Shown here piece by piece: positions 55,498 to 64,000 of a stretch of DNA of 64,000 nt. Position numbers and translations under genes: made by a program. The DNA comes from an uncultured Pelagibacteraceae bacterium (GTDB taxonomy: Bacteria; Pseudomonadota; Alphaproteobacteria; Pelagibacterales; Pelagibacteraceae). The notes under the pieces are model-generated. The model had not been told where the DNA came from and ran no database searches. It was given only the letters and a program-made list of their open reading frames with translations. Where the stretch lies: assembly GCA_902617895.1 (NCBI GenBank), contig CACMYJ010000001.1:164001-228000 (forward strand). The letters run 5' to 3'. Within the stretch, counting starts at the first letter, position 1; every line of letters starts with the position of its first letter.

Positions 55498-56294
55498 GCT
55501 GCACTCTCCACTGGTTTATCTTGATTTAAAAATTCTTCTGTAAAACTGAAATATGCTCTGCTACCTGGACAGGTCTTATCATAAATAAGAACAGGAACGC
55601 CGTGTGAAGGAGCCTCCGATAGTCTGACATTTCGTGGTACAGCTGTAATATAAACTTTATCCTTAAAATAGTTTCTTGCCTCTGTTTCTACCTCACCTGA
55701 TAATTTATTTCTCTTATCATACATAGTCAGAAGTATTCCTCTTATGTCTAAATTTGGATTTAGGTTTGACTTTATCCTTTCAATTGTTTTCATAAGCTGT
55801 GTCAGTCCCTCTAGAGCAAAGAATTCTGTCTGAAGAGGTACTACGAGAGCATCTGAAGCTACTAAAGCCATTATTGTTAGGAGGCTTAAAGATGGTGGGC
55901 AGTCAATTATGATATAATCATAAGATGGCCCAGAATTATTTAAAATCAATGCTAATTCGTCTTTTAATTTAAAGGCTCTCCGGCTGTCACCTGCTGTCTC
56001 CACCTCTAGACCTGATAAATCAACATTTGATGATATTAAATCTAAATTTTCAAAGCTAGTAGGCTGTATTACATCTGGAATTTTTTTATTTCCATTCAAT
56101 ACATTGTAAATTGTTTGATCAGAACTTGTTGTGTTAGATAATCCAAGGCCTGTCGTGGCATTGCCTTGTGGATCAAGATCAATTACAAGAATTTTTTTTC
56201 CTTTCATTGTTAAACCAGCAGCAAGATTGATGACAGTGGTTGTCTTACCAACTCCACCTTTTTGATTTATAACCGAAATAATTTTTCTACTCAT
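55494..56294 (-). CDS. parA: Chromosome partitioning ATPase ParA
   Basis: ParA is the deviant Walker ATPase that moves ParB-parS complexes. The 266-residue protein has NQKGGVGKTTT, the Walker A' Asp-containing LVIDLDPQGNATTGLG, and YIIIDCPPSLSLLT. It overlaps parB by four bases and rsmG by eight bases, a compact rsmG-parA-parB group. Confidence 0.97.
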   Translation of the reverse strand: MSRKIISVINQKGGVGKTTTVINLAAGLTMKGKKILVIDLDPQGNATTGLGLSNTTSSDQTIYNVLNGNKKIPDVIQPTSFENLDLISSNVDLSGLEVETAGDSRRAFKLKDELALILNNSGPSYDYIIIDCPPSLSLLTIMALVASDALVVPLQTEFFALEGLTQLMKTIERIKSNLNPNLDIRGILLTMYDKRNKLSGEVETEARNYFKDKVYITAVPRNVRLSEAPSHGVPVLIYDKTCPGSRAYFSFTEEFLNQDKPVESAA

Positions 56295-56931
56295 ATTTTT
56301 TTTTTAAATTTGAAATTTTTACTACTGATGACTCTTCACTTGTTAAACTTTTCATTTCCTCGATGTCGAATTTCCATTTTGTGGAAACATCTTCCAAAAT
56401 TTTTTTTCCACTCTTGCCTAAATACATGACTATGTATTTAAAATTTTTAAAATTCTTTGTTGCTATATCAAAAATCACTGGCAAAGGTTTAAATGCTCGG
56501 CATATTATTACATCTGTTACTAAATTTTTCTCTTCGAAAATATTTTTTTGGTTAATTTCAGCTTCTAATTTGAACTTTTTTACCATCTCTTTCAAAAAAT
56601 TGCTCTTATGAAAGCTCTTTTCATAAAAAATTAGCTTAAAACCTTGTCTTTTTGATTTCATTAAAATACCCAAAACTATACTAGGAAGCCCTGCACCGGA
56701 GCCAAGATCAGTACATACTTTAATATCATTTTTATTAATAAATTCAATGGTTTGTGCGCTATCATAAATATGCCTTGTATTTATTGACTTTTCTGTACTC
56801 AAACTTATCAAATTTATTTTCTTGTTTGTACTCAAAATTGACTGAGAATAGTCCTCCAACTCCTTAATTGTTTCACGTGAAACATTCGGAAGATAAATTT
56901 TTTCAGTTTTTATTAATTTCGAATCAATCAA
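56287..56931 (-). CDS. rsmG: 16S rRNA (guanine-N7)-methyltransferase RsmG
   Basis: RsmG (GidB) methylates G527 of 16S rRNA. The 214-residue protein has the SAM motif [17 protein letters not shown] and the C-terminal YLGKSGKK. A perfect parS site lies in its 5' coding part, where it encodes NVSRET. It overlaps mnmG by four bases. Confidence 0.95.
   Translation of the reverse strand: MIDSKLIKTEKIYLPNVSRETIKELEDYSQSILSTNKKINLISLSTEKSINTRHIYDSAQTIEFINKNDIKVCTDLGSGAGLPSIVLGILMKSKRQGFKLIFYEKSFHKSNFLKEMVKKFKLEAEINQKNIFEEKNLVTDVIICRAFKPLPVIFDIATKNFKNFKYIVMYLGKSGKKILEDVSTKWKFDIEEMKSLTSEESSVVKISNLKKKYE
56869..56884. promoter_or_regulatory. parS site in rsmG (perfect)
   Basis: TGTTTCACGTGAAACA is the full 16-bp bacterial parS consensus. 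It lies within the start of rsmG, about 590 bases from parA. ParB would bind here and spread. A parS in rsmG is known from other bacteria. Confidence 0.95.
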
Positions 56932-58799
56932 GCTATATGCTTAATAGACTTTCTTTTGACATGAGACAACAAAATATATACTGCGGCTGGAGTAATCCCA
57001 TCTATTCTAAGTGCTTGTCCGAGCGTTTTAGGCTTTATTTCCTTGAATTTTGACTTAACCTCATTCGATAATCCAGAAAATTGATCATAATCTAGATTTT
57101 CTGGTATTTTAAGATTTTCATCTCGTTTAAATGCTAAAATATCTGCATCTTGCTTCTTCAAATATCCTTTATAATGTGCTTTTATCTCAATTTGCTCATC
57201 AATTTCACGTGAAACATATTTAATTTCAGGCCAAATTTCCCTAATTTTTTTCATATTAACTGACTTTTGGCTCAAAATCTCTATTGCATTCCTTTTAACC
57301 CCATCTTTAGCAATATTAATTCCATATTTTAATGCTTTTGAGGGAGTAATTAAAGAATTCTTCATATTTTTAAGACTTTTTTCAAGTTTAGACGCTTTCT
57401 CTTTATATAAAATTTTCCTTTCATTTAATATTAAACCAATATCAATTCCTTTTTGGGTTAGTCTTATATCTGCATTATCTGATCTCAAAGATAACCTGTA
57501 TTCTGCTCTTGAAGTGAACATTCTATAAGGTTCTGCAACTCCTTTTGTAACCAAATCATCTATCATAACACCTATGTATGCCTCAGATCTATCAAGTATA
57601 AATGGTTCTTTACCTTTAATAGAGAGAGCAGCATTTATTCCAGCTATTAATCCTTGTGCTGCAGCTTCTTCATATCCTGTTGTTCCATTTATTTGTCCTG
57701 CAAGGTAAAGATTTTTAATTTTTTTTGTCTCTAAAGTAAGGAATAGCTCCCTTGGATCCACAAAATCGTATTCTATAGCGTATCCAGGCCTTAAAATTTT
57801 GACATTTTCTAAACCATTGATATTGTTACATATTTCTTGCTGTATTCCAGCAGGAAGAGAGGTTGAAATTCCATTAGGATAGATTGTATTATCATTCAGG
57901 CCTTCTGGCTCTAAAAATATTTGATGCTTTTGCTTACCTGCAAACTTTACAATCTTATCTTCTATTGATGGACAGTATCTAGGACCAACTCCTTGGATAC
58001 TCCCTGAGTACATAGCACTACTTTTTATATTTTTAGAAATGATCTTATGCACTGCTTGGTTGGTATAAGTCATCCTACATGAAATTTGTCTGTTGATATT
58101 TTTTTTTGTGAGGAAAGAAAAAAAATATGGATCTTCATCTGCATGCTGCTTTTCAAGTTTTTCGAAATTAATTGTCGTTGCATCAAGTCTTGGAGGTGTA
58201 CCTGTTTTTAATCTTCCAATTTTAAAATCATATTTTTCTAATTGTTCACTTAAACCTGTTGAAGGTTTTTCATTAAATCTTCCTGCAGGTGTTTTTTCTT
58301 TACCAATGTGGATTAAACCATTTAAAAAAGTTCCAGTTGTAAGGATTACTTTAGATGATAGTACTTTTTTACCTTCTTGTGTGATAAAACCAATTATGTT
58401 GTTTTTTTCAAAAATAAACTCTATTACAGGATCTGAAAAAATGCTTAAATTACAGTAATTTACAAGTTTTTCTTGCATATATTTCTTATATAATGATCTA
58501 TCACTTTGAGTACGTGGTCCGCGAACAGCTGGTCCTCTACTTCTATTTAATAACCTAAATTGTATTCCTGATTTGTCTGCAACTTCACCCATTACACCAT
58601 CTAATGCATCTATCTCTCTAACGAGATGACCTTTACCTAATCCCCCTATTGCTGGATTGCACGACATCTCACCAATAGTATCAAATTTATGTGTAAATAA
58701 GGCAGTATTTACGCCCAATCTAGCAGATGCTGCTGCTGCTTCACAACCAGCGTGACCACCACCAATTACAACTACATCAAATGAAATGTCATTTTTCAT
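56928..58799 (-). CDS. mnmG: tRNA uridine 5-carboxymethylaminomethyl modification enzyme MnmG
   Basis: MnmG (GidA) works with MnmE to modify the wobble uridine at position 34 of some tRNAs. The 623-residue flavoprotein has the FAD-binding [13 protein letters not shown], the [20 protein letters not shown] segment, the GFR-type YCPSIEDKI, and the C-terminal helical domain with [20 protein letters not shown]. An imperfect parS lies in its 3' part. mnmE is encoded just upstream. Confidence 0.97.
   Translation of the reverse strand: MKNDISFDVVVIGGGHAGCEAAAASARLGVNTALFTHKFDTIGEMSCNPAIGGLGKGHLVREIDALDGVMGEVADKSGIQFRLLNRSRGPAVRGPRTQSDRSLYKKYMQEKLVNYCNLSIFSDPVIEFIFEKNNIIGFITQEGKKVLSSKVILTTGTFLNGLIHIGKEKTPAGRFNEKPSTGLSEQLEKYDFKIGRLKTGTPPRLDATTINFEKLEKQHADEDPYFFSFLTKKNINRQISCRMTYTNQAVHKIISKNIKSSAMYSGSIQGVGPRYCPSIEDKIVKFAGKQKHQIFLEPEGLNDNTIYPNGISTSLPAGIQQEICNNINGLENVKILRPGYAIEYDFVDPRELFLTLETKKIKNLYLAGQINGTTGYEEAAAQGLIAGINAALSIKGKEPFILDRSEAYIGVMIDDLVTKGVAEPYRMFTSRAEYRLSLRSDNADIRLTQKGIDIGLILNERKILYKEKASKLEKSLKNMKNSLITPSKALKYGINIAKDGVKRNAIEILSQKSVNMKKIREIWPEIKYVSREIDEQIEIKAHYKGYLKKQDADILAFKRDENLKIPENLDYDQFSGLSNEVKSKFKEIKPKTLGQALRIDGITPAAVYILLSHVKRKSIKHIA
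57201..57216. promoter_or_regulatory. parS-like site in mnmG (14 of 16)
   Basis: AATTTCACGTGAAACA matches the parS consensus except for the first two bases. It lies in the C-terminal coding part of mnmG, 332 bases from the perfect site. The core TTTCACGTGAAA is complete, so ParB binding is likely, perhaps weaker. Confidence 0.75.
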
Positions 58800-58875
58800 A
58801 ACTGTAATTTATTATTGATATTAAAATTTACAAGAAAACACTTAAAAATGCTTAAATAACAAGTAAATTCAACAC

Positions 58876-60207
58876 TTATTTACCTATGCAAAAATCGCTA
58901 AAAATGGAACCTAATATTTCTTCAACATCCACTTTTCCTACAATCATTCCTAAGTGTCTAGTTGCTAATCTTAAATCCTCTGCAGCTTTATCAAAATCTT
59001 CTAAAGAATTTTTTTCCTCGAAATTTTTTAAATTATGAACACAAGCCTCTAAACTTTGTCTATGTCTTTCTCTTGTAATTAAAGTTTCGTTTGAACTTAC
59101 AAATTTATTTTTTAAATTGTCTTTTATTCGATTTATTAGTTCAGCTAAATTGGTTTCATTTTTGATTGATAAATAAATTGGATTAAATTTTGAAATTTGA
59201 TGATTAATATTTTTATAACCAAGATCAATTTTGTTAATTACAATTATCGATTTTTCACTTACTAAATCATTCAAAAATCCAGTAAAATCAATACTTTTAG
59301 GCTCTATTACTATTATATTTAAATCAGCATCCTCAGCACGTTTAAGAGCTAATTTTATTCCTTTTTTTTCTATTTCATCTTTAGACTCTCTAATACCAGC
59401 AGTATCAGAAATAACAACTGGATAGCCATCTAAATTTAGATGAGCTTCAATAACATCTCTGGTTGTTCCTGCGATTTCTGAAACGATAGCTACATCACGT
59501 TTAGAAAGATAATTTAACAATGATGACTTTCCAGCGTTGGTAGGACCTATTATTGCAATTTTAAAACCTTCTCTAATTCTTTCTCCAACTTTTTGATCAT
59601 CCAAAATTTTTTCAATCTCTTTTCTAATTTTTTCTGAATCGTTTTTAATATTTATAGTTATATTTTCTGGAAGATCATCATCGGGAAAATCGATTTTAGC
59701 TTCTACATTAGATAAAATTTTTAAAAGCATTTCTCGGAGGGAATTAAATTTATCTGAACTTCTACCACTCATTATTTTAATTGCTTGTTGTCTTTGAATT
59801 TCAGTTTCTGCAGAAATTAGATCAGATATGCTCTCTGCTTTAAGAAGATTTATTTTTCCATTTTGAAATGCAATTTTTGTAAATTCACCTGGCTCTGCAA
59901 GTCTACAATTTTCTAAATTTGATAGTTGGTCTAAAATTGACCGAATTACAGCAATACTACCATGGACATGTAACTCAGCCATATCTTCGCCTGTGTAGCT
60001 GTCAGGCCCAGGGAACCATAATAATAATCCCTCATCAATTAGTTCAGAAGTACTGATTTTATTGATTTTTTTAAGTGTTGCTTGTCTTGGTGGTGGCAAT
60101 TTATCTTTTATGAGACTTTGAATTATTTCTTTAGTGCCTACTCCAGAAATTCTAATAACAGCAACACCTGAAACTCCAGCTCCAGATGATAATGCATATA
60201 TTGTCAT
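58876..60207 (-). CDS. mnmE: tRNA modification GTPase MnmE
   Basis: MnmE is the partner of MnmG, a dimerising GTPase that binds tetrahydrofolate. The 443-residue protein begins MTIYALSSGAGVSGVAVIRISG, has a G domain with GPTNAGKSSLLN, SEIAGTTRDVIE and NKID, and the C-terminal catalytic CIGK motif (final residues FCIGK). It precedes mnmG by 76 bases. Confidence 0.97.
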   Translation of the reverse strand: MTIYALSSGAGVSGVAVIRISGVGTKEIIQSLIKDKLPPPRQATLKKINKISTSELIDEGLLLWFPGPDSYTGEDMAELHVHGSIAVIRSILDQLSNLENCRLAEPGEFTKIAFQNGKINLLKAESISDLISAETEIQRQQAIKIMSGRSSDKFNSLREMLLKILSNVEAKIDFPDDDLPENITINIKNDSEKIRKEIEKILDDQKVGERIREGFKIAIIGPTNAGKSSLLNYLSKRDVAIVSEIAGTTRDVIEAHLNLDGYPVVISDTAGIRESKDEIEKKGIKLALKRAEDADLNIIVIEPKSIDFTGFLNDLVSEKSIIVINKIDLGYKNINHQISKFNPIYLSIKNETNLAELINRIKDNLKNKFVSSNETLITRERHRQSLEACVHNLKNFEEKNSLEDFDKAAEDLRLATRHLGMIVGKVDVEEILGSIFSDFCIGK

Positions 60208-60385
60208 ATCAATTATTATAATTTTATATTATCCAAAATTATATAATTTTGTTAATAATAATTTAGTTATCTTCCTGTCTTAAAAGTGATTGGAGAAATA
60301 TTCAAAAATGAAAATATTTCAGTTTAGATATACAAAAAGTTTAAATTAGTGACAAAAGAGCTAGGATATATTTAATTTTCATAAA
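60208..60385. other. Intergenic region between mnmE and the TPR gene
   Basis: These 178 AT-rich bases separate divergent genes. They contain the AT-only palindrome AAAATTATATAATTTT at 60235-60250 and no RNA gene or ORF that I can support. Promoters for both genes must be here but none is clearly recognisable. Confidence 0.4.
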
Positions 60386-61957
60386 ATGTCTTTGGATAAT
60401 AATAAAATTTCAAACAAATTTAAAAAAGGTTTGGAATTATTTAAAAATAAAAGATTTGCTGAGGCTGAAAAATTATTCAAAAAAATTTTTAAATACAATC
60501 CAGACGACGTATTGATAAACTTTTTTTTAGGAGCTACTTATTTCGAAACTAGAAAGTTTAGTTTATCACAAGAAAAATTAAAGAAAGTAATATCAATTGA
60601 AAAAAGTCATAGAGATGCAAACTTCTTACTTGGAATGATGAGTTATAATGAAAATAAATTTGATGAAGCAAAAAATCATTTGGAAAAGATTTATAATCTA
60701 AATACTAATGATACAAACGTTGCAAATTTATTTGCAAAAGTATTAATTAAAACTAGAGATTATCACAAAGCTATTAGAATTTTACAAATAGAACTTGAAA
60801 AAAAACCTAACAATTTTGATTTAATAAATAATCTTGGTTATGCATATCTGTTAAACGCGGAAATCAATAAATCCATTAAATATTTATCAAAAGCTTTGGA
60901 ATTAAATTCTAACAGCTCATATACCTATGCAAATCTAGGTACATCATTTTTTTTAAAAAATGACTTATTAAGTAGTAAGAAAATTTTTAAAAAAGGGTTA
61001 GAAATTTTTCCTGAAAACAACCAAATCTCATTTGCTTTTAGCATCTCTGAATTGTCGGATTGTAATTTTGATGCTGGATTTAAGCTTTACGAAAAAAGAA
61101 AGTATGGAAAAGATTATGAGCTAAATTTTAACAAAAATCATAAAGAATGGAGTGGAGAAGATCTTAATCAAAAAGTTATTTATATAATTTCTGAACAAGG
61201 TATTGGTGATATAATACAATTTTCAAGATATTTAATTTCACTAAAAAAAAAATATTCAGTAAAAATAATTTTTGCAGTTAATAAAAATCTTAAACATTTA
61301 TTTAATTTTGATGGTATTGACATAGTTGAAAAGGGAAATTTAAATATTAAATTTGACTACTTTCAATATTTATTGAGTCTCCCCGGGATTTTTTATAAAA
61401 TTGAAAAAAAATTTGCAGAAAATATAAATTTTATCAAAATAAATAATGTTATTTTAAATAATTGGTCTGAAAAAATTAAGAATCTTAAAGGACCAAAGAT
61501 TGGCTTTAATTTTCAAGGAGATCCAAGTTATATATTGGATGGCTCAAGATCGATACCTATTAATTATTTTAAAGATCTTTTTTTGAAAGATAATTTAAAT
61601 TTTATAAGTTTGGTCAAAGGTCATGGTGAGTTAGAATTAAATAAAATAATTTTAAGAAAAAATGTTTTTAACTTTTCTAAAGATATAGATAATAATGACA
61701 ATTCATTTGAAGATACTGTTGCTATATTAAAAAATCTTGATCTACTTATAACTTCTGATACCGCAATCGCACATCTAGCATCAACCATGGAAATAAAAAC
61801 ATGGTTACTTTTAAATTTTAGTCCAGATTGGAGATGGCATATAAATATGAAATTATTTAAATGGTACAAGAATTTAAAGATTTTTAGGCAGGAGTCTGAC
61901 CTTAAGTGGGACAAGGTCATAAAAGAAGTAAGAACTGAATTGAATAAAAGTTTCTAG
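60386..61957 (+). CDS. TPR-repeat protein with GT9-like glycosyltransferase-fold C-terminus
   Basis: The first about 240 residues are TPR repeats (KGLELFKNKRFAEAEKLFKK, HEAKNHLEKI-like, KSIKYLSKALELN). The second half (about 260-520) has the Rossmann-like fold of glycosyltransferase family 9 and ADP-heptose transferases: VIYIISEQGIGDIIQFSRYL, GFNFQGDP, and LKNLDLLITSDTAIAHLAST. Such proteins are common in marine Alphaproteobacteria and may act in protein or surface glycosylation; the actual substrate is unknown. It is convergent with rho by eight bases. Confidence 0.82.
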   Translation: MSLDNNKISNKFKKGLELFKNKRFAEAEKLFKKIFKYNPDDVLINFFLGATYFETRKFSLSQEKLKKVISIEKSHRDANFLLGMMSYNENKFDEAKNHLEKIYNLNTNDTNVANLFAKVLIKTRDYHKAIRILQIELEKKPNNFDLINNLGYAYLLNAEINKSIKYLSKALELNSNSSYTYANLGTSFFLKNDLLSSKKIFKKGLEIFPENNQISFAFSISELSDCNFDAGFKLYEKRKYGKDYELNFNKNHKEWSGEDLNQKVIYIISEQGIGDIIQFSRYLISLKKKYSVKIIFAVNKNLKHLFNFDGIDIVEKGNLNIKFDYFQYLLSLPGIFYKIEKKFAENINFIKINNVILNNWSEKIKNLKGPKIGFNFQGDPSYILDGSRSIPINYFKDLFLKDNLNFISLVKGHGELELNKIILRKNVFNFSKDIDNNDNSFEDTVAILKNLDLLITSDTAIAHLASTMEIKTWLLLNFSPDWRWHINMKLFKWYKNLKIFRQESDLKWDKVIKEVRTELNKSF

Positions 61958-61965
61958 AAAGTTTA

Positions 61966-63237
61966 TTATGAAGGTTTATTCATTGAATTAAAAAACTCTG
62001 CATTATTCTTAGTTGTTTTAAGTTTTGAGTTTATAAAATCAATTGCATCCATCGATCCCATTGGAGCAATAATTCTTCTTAAAACATTCATTTTTTGTAG
62101 ATCATTTTTATCAAAAATAAGTTCTTCTCTTCTTGTTCCTGACTTAGTTATGTCTATAGCTGGATAAATTCTTTTCTCAGAAATCTTTCTATCCAAGATA
62201 GTTTCACTGTTACCAGTTCCTTTAAATTCTTCAAAAATCACTTCGTCCATCCTACTTCCTGTATCGATGAGAGCTGTTGCTATAATTGTAAGGGACCCAC
62301 CTTCCTCAATATTTCTAGCTGCACCAAAAAATCTTTTGGGTCTTTGGAGGGCATTAGCATCTACACCACCAGTTAAAACCTTTCCTGAGCTTGGTACAAC
62401 AGCATTATAAGCTCTTCCTAATCTTGTGATCGAGTCTAATAGAATTACTACATCTTTTTTATGTTCTGTAAGTCTTTTGGCTTTTTCAATAACCATTTCG
62501 GCAACAGCAACGTGACGCTGTGCTGGCTCATCAAAAGTTGAACTTATAACTTCACCATTAACTGTTCTTTGCATGTCTGTAACCTCTTCTGGTCTTTCAT
62601 CAATTAATAAAACCATCAAGTAACATTCTGGATGATTAGCAGTGATAGAATTAGCTATGCTCTGCAAAATCATTGTTTTACCAGCCTTTGGTGGAGAAAT
62701 AATTAATGACCTTTGACCTTTTCCAATTGGACTTACTAAATCAATTAACCTTGGAGTTAAATCAGGTTTCTTTTCAATTTTATTTGACTCAACTTCCATT
62801 CCTAGTTGCTTATTTGGATATAGAGGAGTTAAGTTATCAAAAGCTATTTTATGCTTAAATTTATCTGGTTCTTCAAAATTAATTTTGCTTACTTGTAATA
62901 GGGCAAAATATCTTTCTCCATCTTTTGGAGATCTTATTGGCCCCTCAACAGTATCACCAGTTCTAAGGCCAAATCTTCTTATCTGACTTGGGCTTACGTA
63001 TATATCATCGGCTCCAGGCAAATAATTCGATTCCATCGCTCGCAGGAAACCAAATCCGTCTTGGAGTAATTGTAAAACTCCACCCCCAGTAATTTCCTCT
63101 CCTTTTTCTGCAAGTTTTTTTAAAATTGCAAAATAAATTTCTTGTCTTCTTAGAGTACTAGCGTTTTCGATACCTAATTTTTCAGCTTCAGTAATCAACT
63201 TTTCAGAGCTTTTTTCTTTTAATTCTTGAATGTTCAT
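61966..63237 (-). CDS. rho: Transcription termination factor Rho
   Basis: Rho is the hexameric RNA helicase that ends many transcripts. The 423-residue protein has the N-terminal Rho-N helices, the RNA-binding cold-shock-type domain ([17 protein letters not shown]), Walker [12 protein letters not shown], and Walker [12 protein letters not shown] with the Q-loop and R-loop ([25 protein letters not shown]). It lies in the usual rho-hemJ-hemH neighbourhood. Confidence 0.98.
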   Translation of the reverse strand: MNIQELKEKSSEKLITEAEKLGIENASTLRRQEIYFAILKKLAEKGEEITGGGVLQLLQDGFGFLRAMESNYLPGADDIYVSPSQIRRFGLRTGDTVEGPIRSPKDGERYFALLQVSKINFEEPDKFKHKIAFDNLTPLYPNKQLGMEVESNKIEKKPDLTPRLIDLVSPIGKGQRSLIISPPKAGKTMILQSIANSITANHPECYLMVLLIDERPEEVTDMQRTVNGEVISSTFDEPAQRHVAVAEMVIEKAKRLTEHKKDVVILLDSITRLGRAYNAVVPSSGKVLTGGVDANALQRPKRFFGAARNIEEGGSLTIIATALIDTGSRMDEVIFEEFKGTGNSETILDRKISEKRIYPAIDITKSGTRREELIFDKNDLQKMNVLRRIIAPMGSMDAIDFINSKLKTTKNNAEFFNSMNKPS

Positions 63238-63295
63238 GTGTGGAAGTTTTATTAAAGATTTAATAAATATATATACTGATCTAAAAATTTCAACC

Positions 63296-63730
63296 CTAGA
63301 TAGGTTTAAAAACTACAATAAAAACAACAAAAATCAGCAAAATTGTTGGTATTTCATTAATTATCCTGAAAAATTTAGATGATTTTGTATTTTCTTTTAG
63401 CTTTAGCAAACGTATGCATTTTCCAAGATATTCATGGTAAATTGTTAAAATTACAACTAACACAATCTTGATTTGTAACCATAAATAACCAAAACTCTCA
63501 ATGCCATTGATCCAAATCAATATAATGCCAAATAGCCAAGACAAAATCATTGCTGGTCGCATTATGTAATTATAGAGCTTTCTCTCCATTGTCTCAAAAA
63601 TTTCAGTTGCTTGTTCTTTTTCAAAATTTTCAACATGGTAAACAAATATTCTTGGTAAATATAAAAGACCAGCCATCCAAGAAATTACTGCTATTAGATG
63701 AAGTGATTTAAATAAAAGATATCCACTCAT
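63296..63730 (-). CDS. hemJ: Protoporphyrinogen oxidase HemJ
   Basis: HemJ oxidises protoporphyrinogen IX to protoporphyrin IX in haem synthesis. The 144-residue membrane protein has four predicted helices and the conserved [22 protein letters not shown] with its His residues, plus [13 protein letters not shown]. It begins three bases after the hemH stop on the same strand, so hemH-hemJ form an operon upstream of rho. Confidence 0.93.
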   Translation of the reverse strand: MSGYLLFKSLHLIAVISWMAGLLYLPRIFVYHVENFEKEQATEIFETMERKLYNYIMRPAMILSWLFGIILIWINGIESFGYLWLQIKIVLVVILTIYHEYLGKCIRLLKLKENTKSSKFFRIINEIPTILLIFVVFIVVFKPI

Positions 63731-63733
63731 TTA

Positions 63734-64000
63734 TTATAAATTTTTTGAAATAAGATGTTTGAATAAAGAAATATGATCTTCATTATCATTTAAACAAGGA
63801 ATCATTTCAAAGTTTTCACCGCCTGATTTGATAAAACTTTCTTTCCCTTGGATGGATATTTCTTCTAAAGTCTCAACACAATCAGATGAAAAACCAGGAC
63901 ATATTACTAAAATATTTTTTTTTCCCTCTTTAGGCAAGGCTTCAAAAGTTTTATCTGTATAAGGTTGCAGCCATTCTTGAGGACCAAATCTTGATTGAAA
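63734..64000 (-). CDS. hemH: Ferrochelatase, partial (3' part; 5' end beyond the window)
   Basis: Ferrochelatase inserts ferrous iron into protoporphyrin IX. The window has the last 88 codons, in frame to the edge. They read FQSRFGPQEWLQPYTD, then ILVICPGFSSDCVETLEE with the typical Cys and Glu-rich part, and a short tail. The gene is cut by the window edge and is not a truncated gene. An internal ATG at 63937 is not the start. Confidence 0.93.
   Translation of the reverse strand, partial: FQSRFGPQEWLQPYTDKTFEALPKEGKKNILVICPGFSSDCVETLEEISIQGKESFIKSGGENFEMIPCLNDNEDHISLFKHLISKNL

Noticed and set aside
60235..60250. 16-bp palindrome AAAATTATATAATTTT upstream of mnmE and the TPR gene
   Set aside because: It consists only of A and T in AT-rich DNA and is easily expected by chance.
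1..64000. tRNA, rRNA, CRISPR array, insertion sequence or prophage
   Set aside because: None was seen on either strand; all gaps are short and genes are housekeeping or small unknown ones.

Overview
The window looks like a chromosomal segment of a streamlined, free-living marine alphaproteobacterium of the SAR11 clade (Pelagibacterales, Candidatus Pelagibacter or a close relative). The evidence is strongly AT-rich DNA, Lys/Asn/Ile-rich proteins, almost no intergenic space, many overlapping start and stop codons, and gene order typical of Alphaproteobacteria: dnaA-rpsT-mutM / ubiE-ubiB-coaBC-dut; irr / fabA-fabB-fabI; tsaB-fur-miaB-phoH-ybeY-lnt-metK-nusA-infB-rbfA-rpsO-pnp; leuS-lptE-holA // parB-parA-rsmG-mnmG-mnmE; rho-hemJ-hemH. 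The species call is inference from content and style; no rRNA gene is present. No tRNA, CRISPR array, insertion sequence, prophage or long repeat was seen. The largest stretch without a gene is 267 bases (1428-1694).

Layout. 1-8 kb: replication initiation (dnaA), rpsT, mutM, ubiquinone genes ubiE/ubiB, coaBC, dut, a MoeB/ThiF-like E1 enzyme and an SH3-domain secreted protein. 8-13.7 kb: an iron and peroxide module (rubrerythrin, CCG-domain Fe-S protein, DUF3501 protein) beside the iron regulator Irr, which is divergent from fabA-fabB-fabI, followed by a small membrane protein and an exported MsrB. 14-27.4 kb: a long minus-strand run for translation, RNA and envelope (pnp back to tsaB), from which several genes usual in related bacteria are missing. 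27.4-38.2 kb: polysaccharide deacetylase, Bax-like glucosaminidase, Nfu, trpS, murJ, maeB, and a BON lipoprotein/rsmI/LpoA-like/rdgB group. 38.2-42.2 kb: grpE-dnaK-dnaJ. 42-49 kb: two exported proteins of unknown role, dapB-nth-PfkB kinase, an orphan winged-helix regulator overlapping a tiny ArfA-like gene, an L,D-transpeptidase, yggS and a ThiE-like gene. 49-64 kb: a porin, a DUF3576 lipoprotein, leuS, an unusual lptE-holA fusion, the parAB/rsmG/mnmGE group with parS sites, a TPR protein, rho, hemJ and the 3' part of hemH.

The points most worth a second look are: one reading frame joining an LptE-type lipoprotein start to a DNA polymerase III delta subunit lacking its first 60-70 residues; an unannotated 35-residue ArfA-like rescue factor coupled by an ATGA overlap to a pseudo-receiver regulator; an intrinsic-terminator hairpin in the short leader of nusA, suggesting attenuation by NusA itself; a near-consensus promoter for rubrerythrin flanked by Irr-like half-sites; a TsaB that lacks about half its usual length; and two parS sites inside rsmG and mnmG. 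Most other genes are ordinary housekeeping genes with intact signature motifs.
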